A stretch of DNA of 64,000 nt from Limnohabitans sp. 2KL-27 (GTDB lineage Bacteria > Pseudomonadota > Gammaproteobacteria > Burkholderiales > Burkholderiaceae_C). Shown here one piece after another: positions 39,682 through 47,825 of this stretch. The notes below the pieces were generated by a model that saw nothing but the letters and a program-made list of their open reading frames with translations, was not told the origin of the DNA and ran no database searches. Within the stretch, counting starts at the first letter, position 1. Every line of letters starts with the position of its first letter. The position numbers and the translations under genes are program-made. The stretch covers positions 1,736,853 through 1,800,852 of the forward strand of contig NZ_CXOP01000002.1 of the NCBI RefSeq assembly GCF_001269345.1. Reading direction: 5' to 3'.

Positions 39682-40938
39682 ATGCAAGACGAACCGACAG
39701 CTTCCTCATTCATGGGCACCTCGACCGGCCTGATTCACCATCCCTACACACCGCCAGCCGGTTTTGACGCACCCCAGCCGGGTGTGTTCAAGGCCTCGAC
39801 GGTTTACTTTCCCACCGTGGCTGACATGCGCCAGCGCGAATGGAAAGACAAGTCGGCTTACACCTATGGCCTGCACGGCACGCCCACCACCTACATGCTG
39901 GAAGAGCGTTTGTGCAGCTTGGAAGGCGGCCTGCAATGCGTGCTGGTGCCCAGTGGCTTGGCGGCTTTGGCCCTGGTGGCCTTGTCGGTGCTCAAAACCG
40001 GCGATGAAGTCCTGATTCCAGACAACGCCTACGGCCCCAACAAGGCGCTGGCCGGTGCTGAGTTGCGGTACTTTGGCATCACGCACCGGTTTTACGATCC
40101 GATGGACCCGGATGACCTGTCTGGGCAGATCACCGAACGAACCCGCCTGGTGTGGCTCGAAGCGCCTGGCTCGGTCAGCATGGAGTTTCCCGATTTGCCC
40201 GAGATGGTGCGCCGCTGCCGCGAGCGCGGCGTCTTGTGCGCTCTGGACAACACTTGGGGGGCTGGCTTGGCCTTCAAGCCATTTGATTTGCTGGGCGATG
40301 GTGCAGGCAGTGAAGGCAGCCTGGCGGTGGACATCAGCGCCCACGCATTGACCAAATACCCCAGCGGCGGCGGTGACGTGTTGATGGGCAGCGTCATCAC
40401 CCGCGATGCGGCTTTGCACCTTCAGATCAAGCTTTGCCACATGCGACTGGGCTTGGGCGTGGCGGCGAACGACGCCGAAACCGTGCTGCGCTCTTTGCCC
40501 AGCATGGCGCTGCGTTATGCCGCGCATGACCAGACCGCCCGCGCCCTGGCCGCCTGGTGGCAAGCGCAGCTGCCATGCACTCAGCTGCTGCACCCGGCCT
40601 TTGAAGGGGCACCGGGCCATGCCCATTGGCAGGCCCTGTGCGATCGCGTGCCTGGCACGGGGCTGGCCGCCGGCTTGTTCAGCGTCATGATCGATGCGCG
40701 GTTCAGCCAAGCGCAGGTGGACGCGTTTTGTGACGGCCTAAAACTCTTCAAGATCGGCTACAGCTGGGGTGGCCCGGTGAGCTTGGTGGTGCCTTATGAC
40801 ATCGCCTCGATGCGTCAGGCCTGGCCTGGCCATTTGAAGCCCGGCACCCTGGTGCGTTTTTCGACCGGTCTGGAGTCGGCGCATGACTTGATTCTTGACT
40901 TGCATCAAGCTGTGCAGGCGCATTTGCCCATGGCCTGA
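39682..40938 (+). CDS. metC: Cystathionine beta-lyase / PLP-dependent Cys-Met enzyme
   Basis: Type I PLP enzyme of the Cys/Met metabolism family, 418 residues, cytoplasmic. Lys225 in ISAHALTKYPSGGGD binds PLP, and Asp189 in CALDNTWGAG pairs with the pyridine nitrogen. TYGLHGTPTTYMLE matches the tetramer-interface Tyr motif. Closest to MetC-type beta-lyases (cystathionine to homocysteine) by the TKYPSGGGD spelling; a gamma-lyase cannot be fully excluded. It is alone between the phosphoribosyltransferase gene and a membrane-protein gene. Confidence 0.85.
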   Translation: MQDEPTASSFMGTSTGLIHHPYTPPAGFDAPQPGVFKASTVYFPTVADMRQREWKDKSAYTYGLHGTPTTYMLEERLCSLEGGLQCVLVPSGLAALALVALSVLKTGDEVLIPDNAYGPNKALAGAELRYFGITHRFYDPMDPDDLSGQITERTRLVWLEAPGSVSMEFPDLPEMVRRCRERGVLCALDNTWGAGLAFKPFDLLGDGAGSEGSLAVDISAHALTKYPSGGGDVLMGSVITRDAALHLQIKLCHMRLGLGVAANDAETVLRSLPSMALRYAAHDQTARALAAWWQAQLPCTQLLHPAFEGAPGHAHWQALCDRVPGTGLAAGLFSVMIDARFSQAQVDAFCDGLKLFKIGYSWGGPVSLVVPYDIASMRQAWPGHLKPGTLVRFSTGLESAHDLILDLHQAVQAHLPMA

Positions 40939-41051
40939 ACTCCCCTCTGCCATGTTGGGCAGTTGGGTGGCCCAGGACACACCGAGTTGGGGCTTTTCTG
41001 ACTGTTCAAAGTGTCTCTGTGGGGGTAACCTGAAAACCTTTGTGATGTCAG

Positions 41052-41933
41052 ATGGATGTGTCCATGAGCACCGATGCCAAGTCTCTTGAAGCTGCCCAGG
41101 TGACAGACCTGCCCACGATGGCCTCGCCCTATGAGTTGCCACCGCCCGTAGGGCCGCGCTCGCACATGCGGCCCCTGGGTTTGTCAGATCCTTTTCGTTG
41201 GCTGGCGCGGGGCCTGATCGACCTGCGCCAGCACCCGGGCATTGCCTTGTTTTATGGCCTGTGCTTTTGGGGCATGGCGCAGGTGTTGGCCCTGGTGTTC
41301 AAGCACAGGCCCGAGTACACCTTGTCGCTGGTTTCTGGCTGTCTGCTGGTGGGGCCGTTCATGGCCATGGGCCTGTACGAGGTCAGCCGCAAACGCGAGC
41401 GCGGCGAGTTGCCCGAGATGGCCTCGTCGCTCATGTGCTGGGATCAACACATCCGGAGCATGGCCATGCTGGTGCTGGTCTTGATGGTGCTGGAGCTGCT
41501 GTGGGGCAGGGCGTCCCTGGTGGTGTTTGCGGTGTTTTTCAACACCAGCATGCCTTCCACCACGGGGGTGATCGAAGCGGTGTTCAATCCGCAAAACATC
41601 GAATTCTTGATGGTTTACCTGGCGGTGGGGGGCGTGTTCGCCGCTTTGGTTTATGGCCTGTCGGTGGTGTCCATCCCCATGATTTTGGACCGCGACACCG
41701 ATGCCATTTCGGCGGTGCTCACGAGCATGCGGGTGGTTTTTTCGCACCCGGGTGTGATGCTGCTGTGGGGCTTGCTGCTGAGCATTTTGGTGCTGGCGGC
41801 CTTGTGGCCTTGGGCCTTGGGCATCATCGTGGTGGGGCCCTGGCTTGGCCATGCCAGCTGGCACGCTTACCGCGGCAGTGTCGAGTGGGAAGAATGCCCT
41901 GAAGAAGCTGTTACATTGGGCAGCACAAATTAA
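41052..41933 (+). CDS. DUF2189 family integral membrane protein
   Basis: Inner-membrane protein of 293 residues with a 55-residue soluble head followed by about six hydrophobic segments (GIALFYGLCFWGMAQVLALV, LVSGCLLVGPFMAMGLYEV and later ones). SDPFRWLARGLIDLRQHPG and GPFMAMGLYEVSRKRE are typical of DUF2189. Start could be 41052 or 41064 (MSTDAKS); neither has a strong Shine-Dalgarno. Function is unknown. The stop is 10 nt before the next small gene. Confidence 0.85.
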   Translation: MDVSMSTDAKSLEAAQVTDLPTMASPYELPPPVGPRSHMRPLGLSDPFRWLARGLIDLRQHPGIALFYGLCFWGMAQVLALVFKHRPEYTLSLVSGCLLVGPFMAMGLYEVSRKRERGELPEMASSLMCWDQHIRSMAMLVLVLMVLELLWGRASLVVFAVFFNTSMPSTTGVIEAVFNPQNIEFLMVYLAVGGVFAALVYGLSVVSIPMILDRDTDAISAVLTSMRVVFSHPGVMLLWGLLLSILVLAALWPWALGIIVVGPWLGHASWHAYRGSVEWEECPEEAVTLGSTN

Positions 41934-41943
41934 AGGAGCCACC

Positions 41944-42141
41944 TTGGCCACACCCAACTACGGATTCGAAAAACGCCAGAAAGAACTGGCCAAAAAACGC
42001 AAAAAAGAAGACAAGCTCAAGGCCAAATCCGACCGCAAATCGGGCCTGTTGCCTGAAGACGGCTCCGAGGTCGATGGTGATGAGGTTGATGCCAACACCG
42101 CAGCGCCGGGTGCGGCCGAAACACCCACGCCGGCCCCCTGA
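41944..42141 (+). CDS. Small charged hypothetical protein, 65 aa
   Basis: Starts at a TTG (41944) preceded by AAAGGAG with 5 nt spacing, a strong site. The first 33 residues are very basic and helical (YGFEKRQKELAKKRKKEDKL); the tail is acidic and Ala/Pro/Thr-rich. The basic head is a pattern I recall from other Burkholderiales as a conserved hypothetical. It is likely co-transcribed with the DUF2189 gene. A nucleic-acid-binding role is only a guess from charge. Confidence 0.65.
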   Translation: MATPNYGFEKRQKELAKKRKKEDKLKAKSDRKSGLLPEDGSEVDGDEVDANTAAPGAAETPTPAP

Positions 42142-42256
42142 CACCAGGGGTGCGGCCATCCGCCCTGTCGCCATGTCACTCTGGTTGGCTTAGACCGGTG
42201 GGCCTCCAGTTCAGCCAATAAGCCCATGACTGGGCTACAGAACAAGGCTCCTGCAG

Positions 42257-43315
42257 TCAGGCCGTTGACACCAGTTGCTTGGCCACACCCAGCATGTCCG
42301 CCATGCTGTGGCTCGCAGGGGTGACCCGCGGGGCTTGGGCGTAATGCACAAAGTTATGGCCCGTCGATGTCTCGTAGCCTGGGTCGTAATGGCCTGAGAG
42401 CAACTCGGTCACCACCTCGCGCATTTCGCCCCGCTCGATGCGTTCTTGCCAGCCTTGCACCACGGCCTTGCCGCGCAGGGCCGTGAGGCGCTCCAGCCGG
42501 TCGGCAAAAAGGGCACGGTCGTGTGTGAAGAACGCATAGTCCTCCAGCAGCAAATTCACCCGATTCTCCAGCGACAGGTCCACCTTCAGGCATGGGCTGG
42601 CCCGCATGGCGGCCATCAGCGCATCGGGTACCGCCAGATTGCCCACCTTTTTGCTTTCGGCTTCGACGAACACCGGGCGATCGGCACTGAAGCCGCGTAA
42701 GGCGTCCCACACCTGCGTGTCAAACGCCTTTTGGGTGGGCTGCGGCGTACCGGGAATCAGGCCCAGCACCGAGCTGCGGTGGCAGGCAATGGCTTCGAGG
42801 TCCAGTACCTGCGCGCCTTCTTGCGCCAGCGCTTGCAGCATGCGCGTTTTGCCCGAACCGGTGGGCCCGCACAGCACCTTGAACTGCAGGCGCTGAGCTT
42901 GGCGGGGTGTGTCTTCCATCACCTCTTTGCGAAAGGCCTTGTAGCCGCCTTCAATGAGGTGCACCTTGAAGCCAATTTGCCCCAGGATCAATGCCAGCGA
43001 GTTGCTGCGCTTGCCCCCGCGCCAGCAATACACCAGAGGCTGCCAGTTGCGCGGCTTGTCCATCACCTGGGTTTCGATGTGGCGGGCGATGTTTTTCGCG
43101 ACCAGCGCTGCGCCGACCTTTTGCGCCTCAAAAGGGTTGACTTGCTTGTACAGCGTGCCCACCCGGATGCGCTCTTCGTTGTTCAGCGATGGCCAACTCA
43201 AGGCGCCAGGCAAGCGGTCTTCGGCGTGTTCGCCTTCGGAGCGGGCGTCGAGGATCGCATCGAATTGGTCCAGTCGGGCCATGGCATCGGAGGCTGAGAT
43301 CAGGTGAAGGCTCAT
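42257..43315 (-). CDS. mnmH: tRNA 2-selenouridine/geranyl-2-thiouridine synthase
   Basis: Acts on the wobble uridine of some tRNAs, replacing sulfur by selenium through a geranylated intermediate. 352 residues from the ATG at 43315: N-terminal rhodanese-like domain with active Cys97 in VYCWRGGKRSN and a C-terminal P-loop (CGPTGSGKT, 149-157). Selenophosphate synthetase (SelD), its partner, is not in this window. Its start codon overlaps the tesA stop (ATGA), so tesA-mnmH is a two-gene unit. Confidence 0.94.
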   Translation of the reverse strand: MSLHLISASDAMARLDQFDAILDARSEGEHAEDRLPGALSWPSLNNEERIRVGTLYKQVNPFEAQKVGAALVAKNIARHIETQVMDKPRNWQPLVYCWRGGKRSNSLALILGQIGFKVHLIEGGYKAFRKEVMEDTPRQAQRLQFKVLCGPTGSGKTRMLQALAQEGAQVLDLEAIACHRSSVLGLIPGTPQPTQKAFDTQVWDALRGFSADRPVFVEAESKKVGNLAVPDALMAAMRASPCLKVDLSLENRVNLLLEDYAFFTHDRALFADRLERLTALRGKAVVQGWQERIERGEMREVVTELLSGHYDPGYETSTGHNFVHYAQAPRVTPASHSMADMLGVAKQLVSTA

Positions 43316-43962
43316 TTCAATTGTTTTTTCAAAGTGGGCCAGACGTTGGCCAGCATGCGCGGCTGCGCGGCTTCGTTGGGGTGGATGCGGTCGGGCTGGA
43401 ACCATTTGAGCGGATCGGGGTCGTCGCCCACGCCTTTCAAAAAGAAAGGGACCAGCGCCACCTTTTGGGTTTTGGCGACTTGGGCATAGGCCGCTTCAAA
43501 CTGACGCGCCATGTCGGGGCCGTAATTGGGCGGCATTTGCATGCCCAGCAGCAGAACTTGGGCGCCGGCGGCTTGGGCTTGCTGCGTCATGGCCAGCAAA
43601 TTGCCTTGCGTCAGGGTCATGGGCAGGCCGCGCAGTGCATCGTTGCCGCCCAGCTCAATGACCACATGGGTGGGCTGGTGACGCTTGAGCAGGGCAGGCA
43701 GGCGAGATCGCCCGCCCGAGGTGGTGTCGCCACTGATGCTGGCGTTGATGACTTCTACGCCAGGCTTTTCTTGTGCCAATTGTTTTTGCAGCAAGGCCAC
43801 CCAACCCGTGCCCCGGGTCAGGCCGTACTCGGCGCTCAAAGAATCGCCGAGAACCAAAATGCGCTGGGCTGAAGTGGCGTGGGCCGACGCGGCAAAGCCC
43901 CAGCTGACAAGGGCAAGCAGGGTCCAGTTAAAGTGGCGACGTCTCAACAAAGGTTTGTGCAT
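43312..43962 (-). CDS. tesA: SGNH/GDSL arylesterase, TesA-like
   Basis: Periplasmic multifunctional esterase/lysophospholipase, 216 residues. Signal peptide 1-29 (RRRHFNWTLLALVSWGFAASAHA). SGNH blocks: Ser41 in LGDSLSAEYG, Gly78, Asn107 in LGGNDALRG, and Asp191/His194 in PDRIHPNE. The ATG at 43962 overlaps the ABC gene's ATG (43961) inside GCATGC, so the two genes are divergent with no spacer. A leaderless start or an internal promoter is implied. Confidence 0.92.
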   Translation of the reverse strand: MHKPLLRRRHFNWTLLALVSWGFAASAHATSAQRILVLGDSLSAEYGLTRGTGWVALLQKQLAQEKPGVEVINASISGDTTSGGRSRLPALLKRHQPTHVVIELGGNDALRGLPMTLTQGNLLAMTQQAQAAGAQVLLLGMQMPPNYGPDMARQFEAAYAQVAKTQKVALVPFFLKGVGDDPDPLKWFQPDRIHPNEAAQPRMLANVWPTLKKQLK

Positions 43963-44659
43963 GCCTGAATCCATCATTGCCGTGCGTGGCGTTTCCAAAA
44001 GTGTGCAAGACGCCAGTGGGCAGCTGGACATTTTGCGCGATATCGATTTCTCATTGAACGCCGGGGAAACAGCCGCCATTGTCGGCGCTTCCGGCTCGGG
44101 CAAAAGCACCTTGCTCGCCATCCTCGCAGGTTTGGACACGCCCAGCAGCGGGCAGGTGGTGCTGGCGGGGCAATCGCTGTTTGATTTGTCCGAAGACCAA
44201 CGCGCTGCTGTGCGGGCCCAGCATGTGGGTTTTGTGTTCCAGAGCTTTCAGCTCATGCCCAACCTCACGGCGCTCGAGAACGTGATGCTGCCTTTGGAAT
44301 TGGCCGATCGCCCCGATGCCCGCAGCACCGCCACCGCCATGCTGCAGCGCGTGGGTTTGGGCGAGCGCTTGAAACACTTGCCCAAAGTCTTGTCGGGCGG
44401 TGAGCAGCAGCGCGTGGCCCTGGCCCGCGCTTTTGTGGTGCAGCCCGATTTGCTGCTGGCCGATGAACCGACAGGGAGCTTGGACCACGCCACTGGCGAG
44501 GCCATCATGGACTTGATGTTCGCGCTCAACCGTGAGCAGGGCACCACCTTGGTCCTGGTCACGCATGATCGACAGTTGGCCGCGCGCTGTGAGCGCAGCC
44601 TGGTGATTCAGGCGGGGCGGTTGGCTGAGGCCCCGGGCGCAGTGGCTGACCAACGATAA
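43961..44659 (+). CDS. ybbA: ABC transporter ATP-binding protein (YbbA/LolD-like)
   Basis: ATPase subunit of the MacB/LolD/YbbA class, 232 residues. Walker A GASGSGKST (42-50), Q-loop with FVFQSFQLMPNLTALENVML, signature LSGGEQQRVALARAF, Walker B LLLADEPTGSLD, and the switch His in LVTHDRQLA are all intact. In E. coli ybbA is next to tesA and followed by the permease ybbP. Here the next gene, 7 nt away, is rlmB, so no partner permease is next to it. Confidence 0.9.
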   Translation: MPESIIAVRGVSKSVQDASGQLDILRDIDFSLNAGETAAIVGASGSGKSTLLAILAGLDTPSSGQVVLAGQSLFDLSEDQRAAVRAQHVGFVFQSFQLMPNLTALENVMLPLELADRPDARSTATAMLQRVGLGERLKHLPKVLSGGEQQRVALARAFVVQPDLLLADEPTGSLDHATGEAIMDLMFALNREQGTTLVLVTHDRQLAARCERSLVIQAGRLAEAPGAVADQR

Positions 44660-44666
44660 TCGGGCC

Positions 44667-45401
44667 ATGTCATCCCACAAAGTGCTGTTCGGCTTCCATG
44701 CCGTGGGCGTTCGCCTGAAGATCGCTCCCCAATCCGTTGTTGAAATCCATTACGAGGTCACCCGCCGCGACGCCCGCATGCGGCAGTTCATCGACAAAGC
44801 CCGAGATTCCGGCATGCGCCTGATCGAGTCGGACAATGAGCGCTTGGGCAAACTGATCGGCGGCCACGGTCACCAAGGCGTGGTGGCACTGGTCACGCCC
44901 ATGCCGCAAAACCATTCGCTCGATGATCTGCTCGACACCGTGCAAGGCCCGCCCTTGCTTTTGGTGCTGGATGGTGTGACCGACCCGCACAACCTGGGCG
45001 CTTGCCTGCGCGTGGCCGATGGCGCAGGCGCGCACGCCGTGATCGCACCCAAGGACCACGCGGCCGGCATCAACGCCACCGTGGCCAAAGTGGCCAGCGG
45101 TGCGGCCGAAACCATGCCGTATTTCATGGTCACCAACCTGGCGCGCACCTTGGGCGAACTCAAGGAGCGCAGCATCTGGGTGATTGGCACCAGCGGCGAC
45201 GCGCCACGCAGCATTTACCAAGCCGACCTGAAAGTGCCCACCGCTTTGGTGCTGGGGGCCGAGGGCGATGGCATGCGCCAGCTGACCCGCAAAAACTGCG
45301 ACGAGTTGGTCAGCATTCCTATGCGCGGCGCCGTGGAGAGCCTGAATGTCTCGGTGGCCAGCGGTGTGTGCCTGTACGAGGCACTGCGCCAGCGCACTTG
45401 A
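44667..45401 (+). CDS. rlmB: 23S rRNA (guanosine-2'-O)-methyltransferase RlmB
   Basis: SPOUT-fold methyltransferase modifying G2251 in the P-loop of 23S rRNA, 244 residues. An N-terminal substrate-binding domain (FGFHAVGVRLKIAPQSVVEI) precedes the knotted SPOUT domain with LLLVLDGVTDPHNLGACLRV, VLGAEGDGMRQLTRKNCDE and ISIPMRGAVESLNVSVASG (as VSIPMRG here). It begins 7 nt after the ABC ATPase gene and is probably co-transcribed. Confidence 0.95.
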   Translation: MSSHKVLFGFHAVGVRLKIAPQSVVEIHYEVTRRDARMRQFIDKARDSGMRLIESDNERLGKLIGGHGHQGVVALVTPMPQNHSLDDLLDTVQGPPLLLVLDGVTDPHNLGACLRVADGAGAHAVIAPKDHAAGINATVAKVASGAAETMPYFMVTNLARTLGELKERSIWVIGTSGDAPRSIYQADLKVPTALVLGAEGDGMRQLTRKNCDELVSIPMRGAVESLNVSVASGVCLYEALRQRT

Positions 45402-45521
45402 TGTGGCTGCCTCTGCGGCTTTGCGCGGGTTTAGCATGACCGTTTGTGCCAGACCGCACATTCGCGAGCAGGATCTCGCTCTGACAGCAGCCACAATGAC
45501 CATTGACACAGGAGTTGCATC

Positions 45522-45872
45522 ATGCAAAAAAAGTTCACCCGCCTCACGCTGATCGCCGCAGTGCTGTCGAGCGTTTTTTTGGCCGCCTGTACCCAGGAGC
45601 AACAAAACAAGATCAGCCGTGACATCCAGAACTGGACCGGCACCAATGGGGTGTTGGAGGTTTATGCCGGAGACAAGTTGGTGCGCCGCTTTCTGAAAGT
45701 GGACAAGATCAGCACAGCCTTGGGTACCGATGACAAAGCGCCGCGCGCTTACCGTTACGGTTACGGCGTGCTCGATGAAAACCTGAACATGATCGCCGAC
45801 CCTGACGAGAAAAAAGTGTATTTCGAGGTCAGTGATTTCTCGAACACGGTGTTCTTCGAAAACCCGCGTTGA
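45522..45872 (+). CDS. Small lipoprotein of unknown function
   Basis: 116 residues with a type II signal peptide; lipobox LAAC, lipidated Cys23. The mature part (GVLEVYAGDKLVRRFLKVDK, PRAYRYGYGVLDEN, VYFEVSDFSNTVFFE) looks like a small beta-rich domain. I do not recognise the family. It stands alone after rlmB (121 bp gap) and ends 6 nt before the convergent chromate transporter gene. Confidence 0.78.
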   Translation: MQKKFTRLTLIAAVLSSVFLAACTQEQQNKISRDIQNWTGTNGVLEVYAGDKLVRRFLKVDKISTALGTDDKAPRAYRYGYGVLDENLNMIADPDEKKVYFEVSDFSNTVFFENPR

Positions 45873-45878
45873 CCGGAC

Positions 45879-46481
45879 TTAAATCCAGCCCAAGCTGCCG
45901 AGCAGGGCGCCCAGGCCAATCAGCCACAGCATGTGCACTCGGGTACGCCAAACCACCCAGGTGGTGAACAGGGTCAGGGCGTACAAAGGCCAATCGCGAG
46001 TCGGCTGGTCGTTGCTGAGGGTGAGCAGCCAAGCCGTGGCCAGCAAAAGCGCGATCACGATGGGGGCCATGCCGGATTTGAAGGCCCGAATGCCCAAGTT
46101 CTCGCGGTGTTGGTGTGCCCACCGCGTGGCCGTGTAGGTCAGGATGGAAGAGGGCAGCATGATGCCCAGCATGGCCACCCCCACACCCAAGAAGCCCATA
46201 CCCGCACTGAGCCATCCCCCACCCAAGCCGGCCCCGGCGTTCAAGCCCACGTTCCAGCCCATCAAGGCCACGAACAAGACATTGGGCCCCGGTGCAGCTT
46301 GCGCCAGCGCAATAGAGGCATTGAATTGCGCCTCACTCAGCCAGTGCGTATCGTCGACCAGGTAGCGGTGCATATCGGGCGCGGTGGTGATCGCGCCCCC
46401 CACAGCCAGCAGCGACAAAGCCGCAAAATGGTTGAACAGGTTCAGCCAGTCCGCTGCGGTGAGTTGCAAAACCGGGTTCAT
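45879..46481 (-). CDS. chrA: Chromate transporter family protein, second half
   Basis: 200-residue membrane protein with about six transmembrane segments of the CHR family. The domain hallmark QAAPGPNVLFVALMGW is present. With the upstream gene it forms a short-chain CHR pair; such pairs act as a heterodimer equal to one full-length ChrA. The start (46481) overlaps the stop of its partner by 4 nt. Chromate/sulfate antiport is the known family role; actual substrate here is unproven. Confidence 0.88.
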   Translation of the reverse strand: MNPVLQLTAADWLNLFNHFAALSLLAVGGAITTAPDMHRYLVDDTHWLSEAQFNASIALAQAAPGPNVLFVALMGWNVGLNAGAGLGGGWLSAGMGFLGVGVAMLGIMLPSSILTYTATRWAHQHRENLGIRAFKSGMAPIVIALLLATAWLLTLSNDQPTRDWPLYALTLFTTWVVWRTRVHMLWLIGLGALLGSLGWI

Positions 46482-47083
46482 GGGGCCTTGGCTGCGCTTC
46501 GCGCTTGCAGGAACAGTTGCCTGTACGCCCAGCCACAGGCTACCAGTCCTGTGCCCAGCAGGACATAAGCCAAGGGCCAACGCAGCAAGCCGACCCCTGC
46601 GAAACTGGCTGCCGACAGTCCGATGCAAACCGGCATGCCCATGGGGTTGCTGCGCAAGGTGCCGATCAATTTCAGACCTACGGCCGCAATCAGTCCGGCC
46701 GACACCGCGCCCATGCCACGCAAAGCGCCCTGCGCCCAAAGGGCATCCGATACCCCCGCGAAGGCCGCAGCCAGCAACAAAACCACCACCAATGGGGCGA
46801 TCAGCATGCCCGCCAAACCTGCCAAGGCGCCGGGCAAGCCAAAGTAACGGCCGCCAATCATCAAGGACAGATTGACCACATTCGGGCCCGGCATGATTTG
46901 AGCCACCGCCCAGTCTTCGACAAATTGCTCGCGGGTCATCCAGCGTTTTTTCTCGACCAGCTCGCGCTGCACCACGGCCAACACACCGCCAAAGCCCTGC
47001 AAGGCCAAGAGGGTGAAGGTCACAAAAAGATCGGTTTTGGAGCTGGGTTGGTTCAGCGGTGCGGTTTCTGGCATGGCGGGCAT
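46478..47083 (-). CDS. chrA: Chromate transporter family protein, first half
   Basis: About 201 residues from the ATG at 47083 (47074 is an alternative). CHR-domain features are LLALQGFGGVLAVVQRELVE and AQIMPGPNVVNLSLMIGGRY. Six hydrophobic segments follow. It is co-translated with the second half (ATGA at 46478-46481) and lies 13 nt after yigZ, so yigZ-chrA1-chrA2 look like one minus-strand unit. Confidence 0.88.
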   Translation of the reverse strand: MPAMPETAPLNQPSSKTDLFVTFTLLALQGFGGVLAVVQRELVEKKRWMTREQFVEDWAVAQIMPGPNVVNLSLMIGGRYFGLPGALAGLAGMLIAPLVVVLLLAAAFAGVSDALWAQGALRGMGAVSAGLIAAVGLKLIGTLRSNPMGMPVCIGLSAASFAGVGLLRWPLAYVLLGTGLVACGWAYRQLFLQARSAAKAP

Positions 47084-47096
47084 TATCGTTGCGGTT

Positions 47097-47696
47097 TCAT
47101 CCGGCCTGCTCGGCGTCCAGCCACACCAACTGGCCACGACCGCTCTCGCTCAGGCGTTCCACCAGCGCGGAAGCTTGGGTTTCGGGCAGTGCAAAGCGCA
47201 AGCGCACCACGCTGCCGTGCGCCACGTCCTGCAGCTGGGCTTTGGCCTGTTCCAGCTCGCGGCGCACCAAGCCTTCGAGCGCGTAGGGCACGCTGCAGGC
47301 CAGCTGGGTCTGTGCAATCCGCTGCACCTTCTCAGCTGTCAGAAGGGCTTGTGCTACGGCATCGGTGTAGGCCCGTACCAAGCCGCCTGCGCCCAGCTTG
47401 ACGCCACCAAAGTAACGCACCACCGAGGCCATCACCCCTTCCAGGTCTTGATGCCGGAGCACCTCCAGCATCGGGCGTCCTGCCGTGCCGCCGGGCTCAC
47501 CATCGTCGTTGGCCGCCGACTGGCCGCCGGCCAGCAAGGCCCAGCACACATGGGCCGCATCGGGGTGCTTGGCCTTGAGCTGGGCCACTCTGGCCTGAGC
47601 TTCCACTCGACCGGGCATGGGCTCCACGCAAGCGATGAAACGGCTTTTCTTGATGACCAATTCGTGGTGGGCGGGTGTGGCGAGGGAAAAGGGCAT
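47097..47696 (-). CDS. yigZ: YigZ/IMPACT family protein
   Basis: 199-residue protein with an N-terminal IMPACT (UPF0029) domain (KSRFIACVEPMPGRVEA, AHVCWALLAGG, DDGEPGGTAGRPMLEVL, VVRYFGGVKLGAGGLVRAY) and a C-terminal UPF0029 ferredoxin-like domain. All hallmark motifs are intact. Cytoplasmic; function in bacteria is not settled (links to translation or peptide handling have been proposed). First gene of a unit with the ChrA pair. Confidence 0.93.
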   Translation of the reverse strand: MPFSLATPAHHELVIKKSRFIACVEPMPGRVEAQARVAQLKAKHPDAAHVCWALLAGGQSAANDDGEPGGTAGRPMLEVLRHQDLEGVMASVVRYFGGVKLGAGGLVRAYTDAVAQALLTAEKVQRIAQTQLACSVPYALEGLVRRELEQAKAQLQDVAHGSVVRLRFALPETQASALVERLSESGRGQLVWLDAEQAG

Positions 47697-47825
47697 TCAG
47701 GGATTGTCGGGCAAGCTGTGCTGATCTGGCCGCTGTGGTTGGATACGCACCGCATGGAATACCCACCAGCCCCGTGAGCCCACCCCCAAACCCCTACACT
47801 AGCAGGTTATCCCGATACTGAGCCC

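Noticed and set aside
42221..42236. Perfect 6-bp hairpin AGCCCA-TGAC-TGGGCT in the convergent gap before mnmH's end
   Set aside because: No T run on either side, so it does not qualify as an intrinsic terminator; it may be chance.
45504..45509. TTGACA close to the lipoprotein start
   Set aside because: It lies within 20 nt of the ATG, so no -10 can fit; not a promoter.
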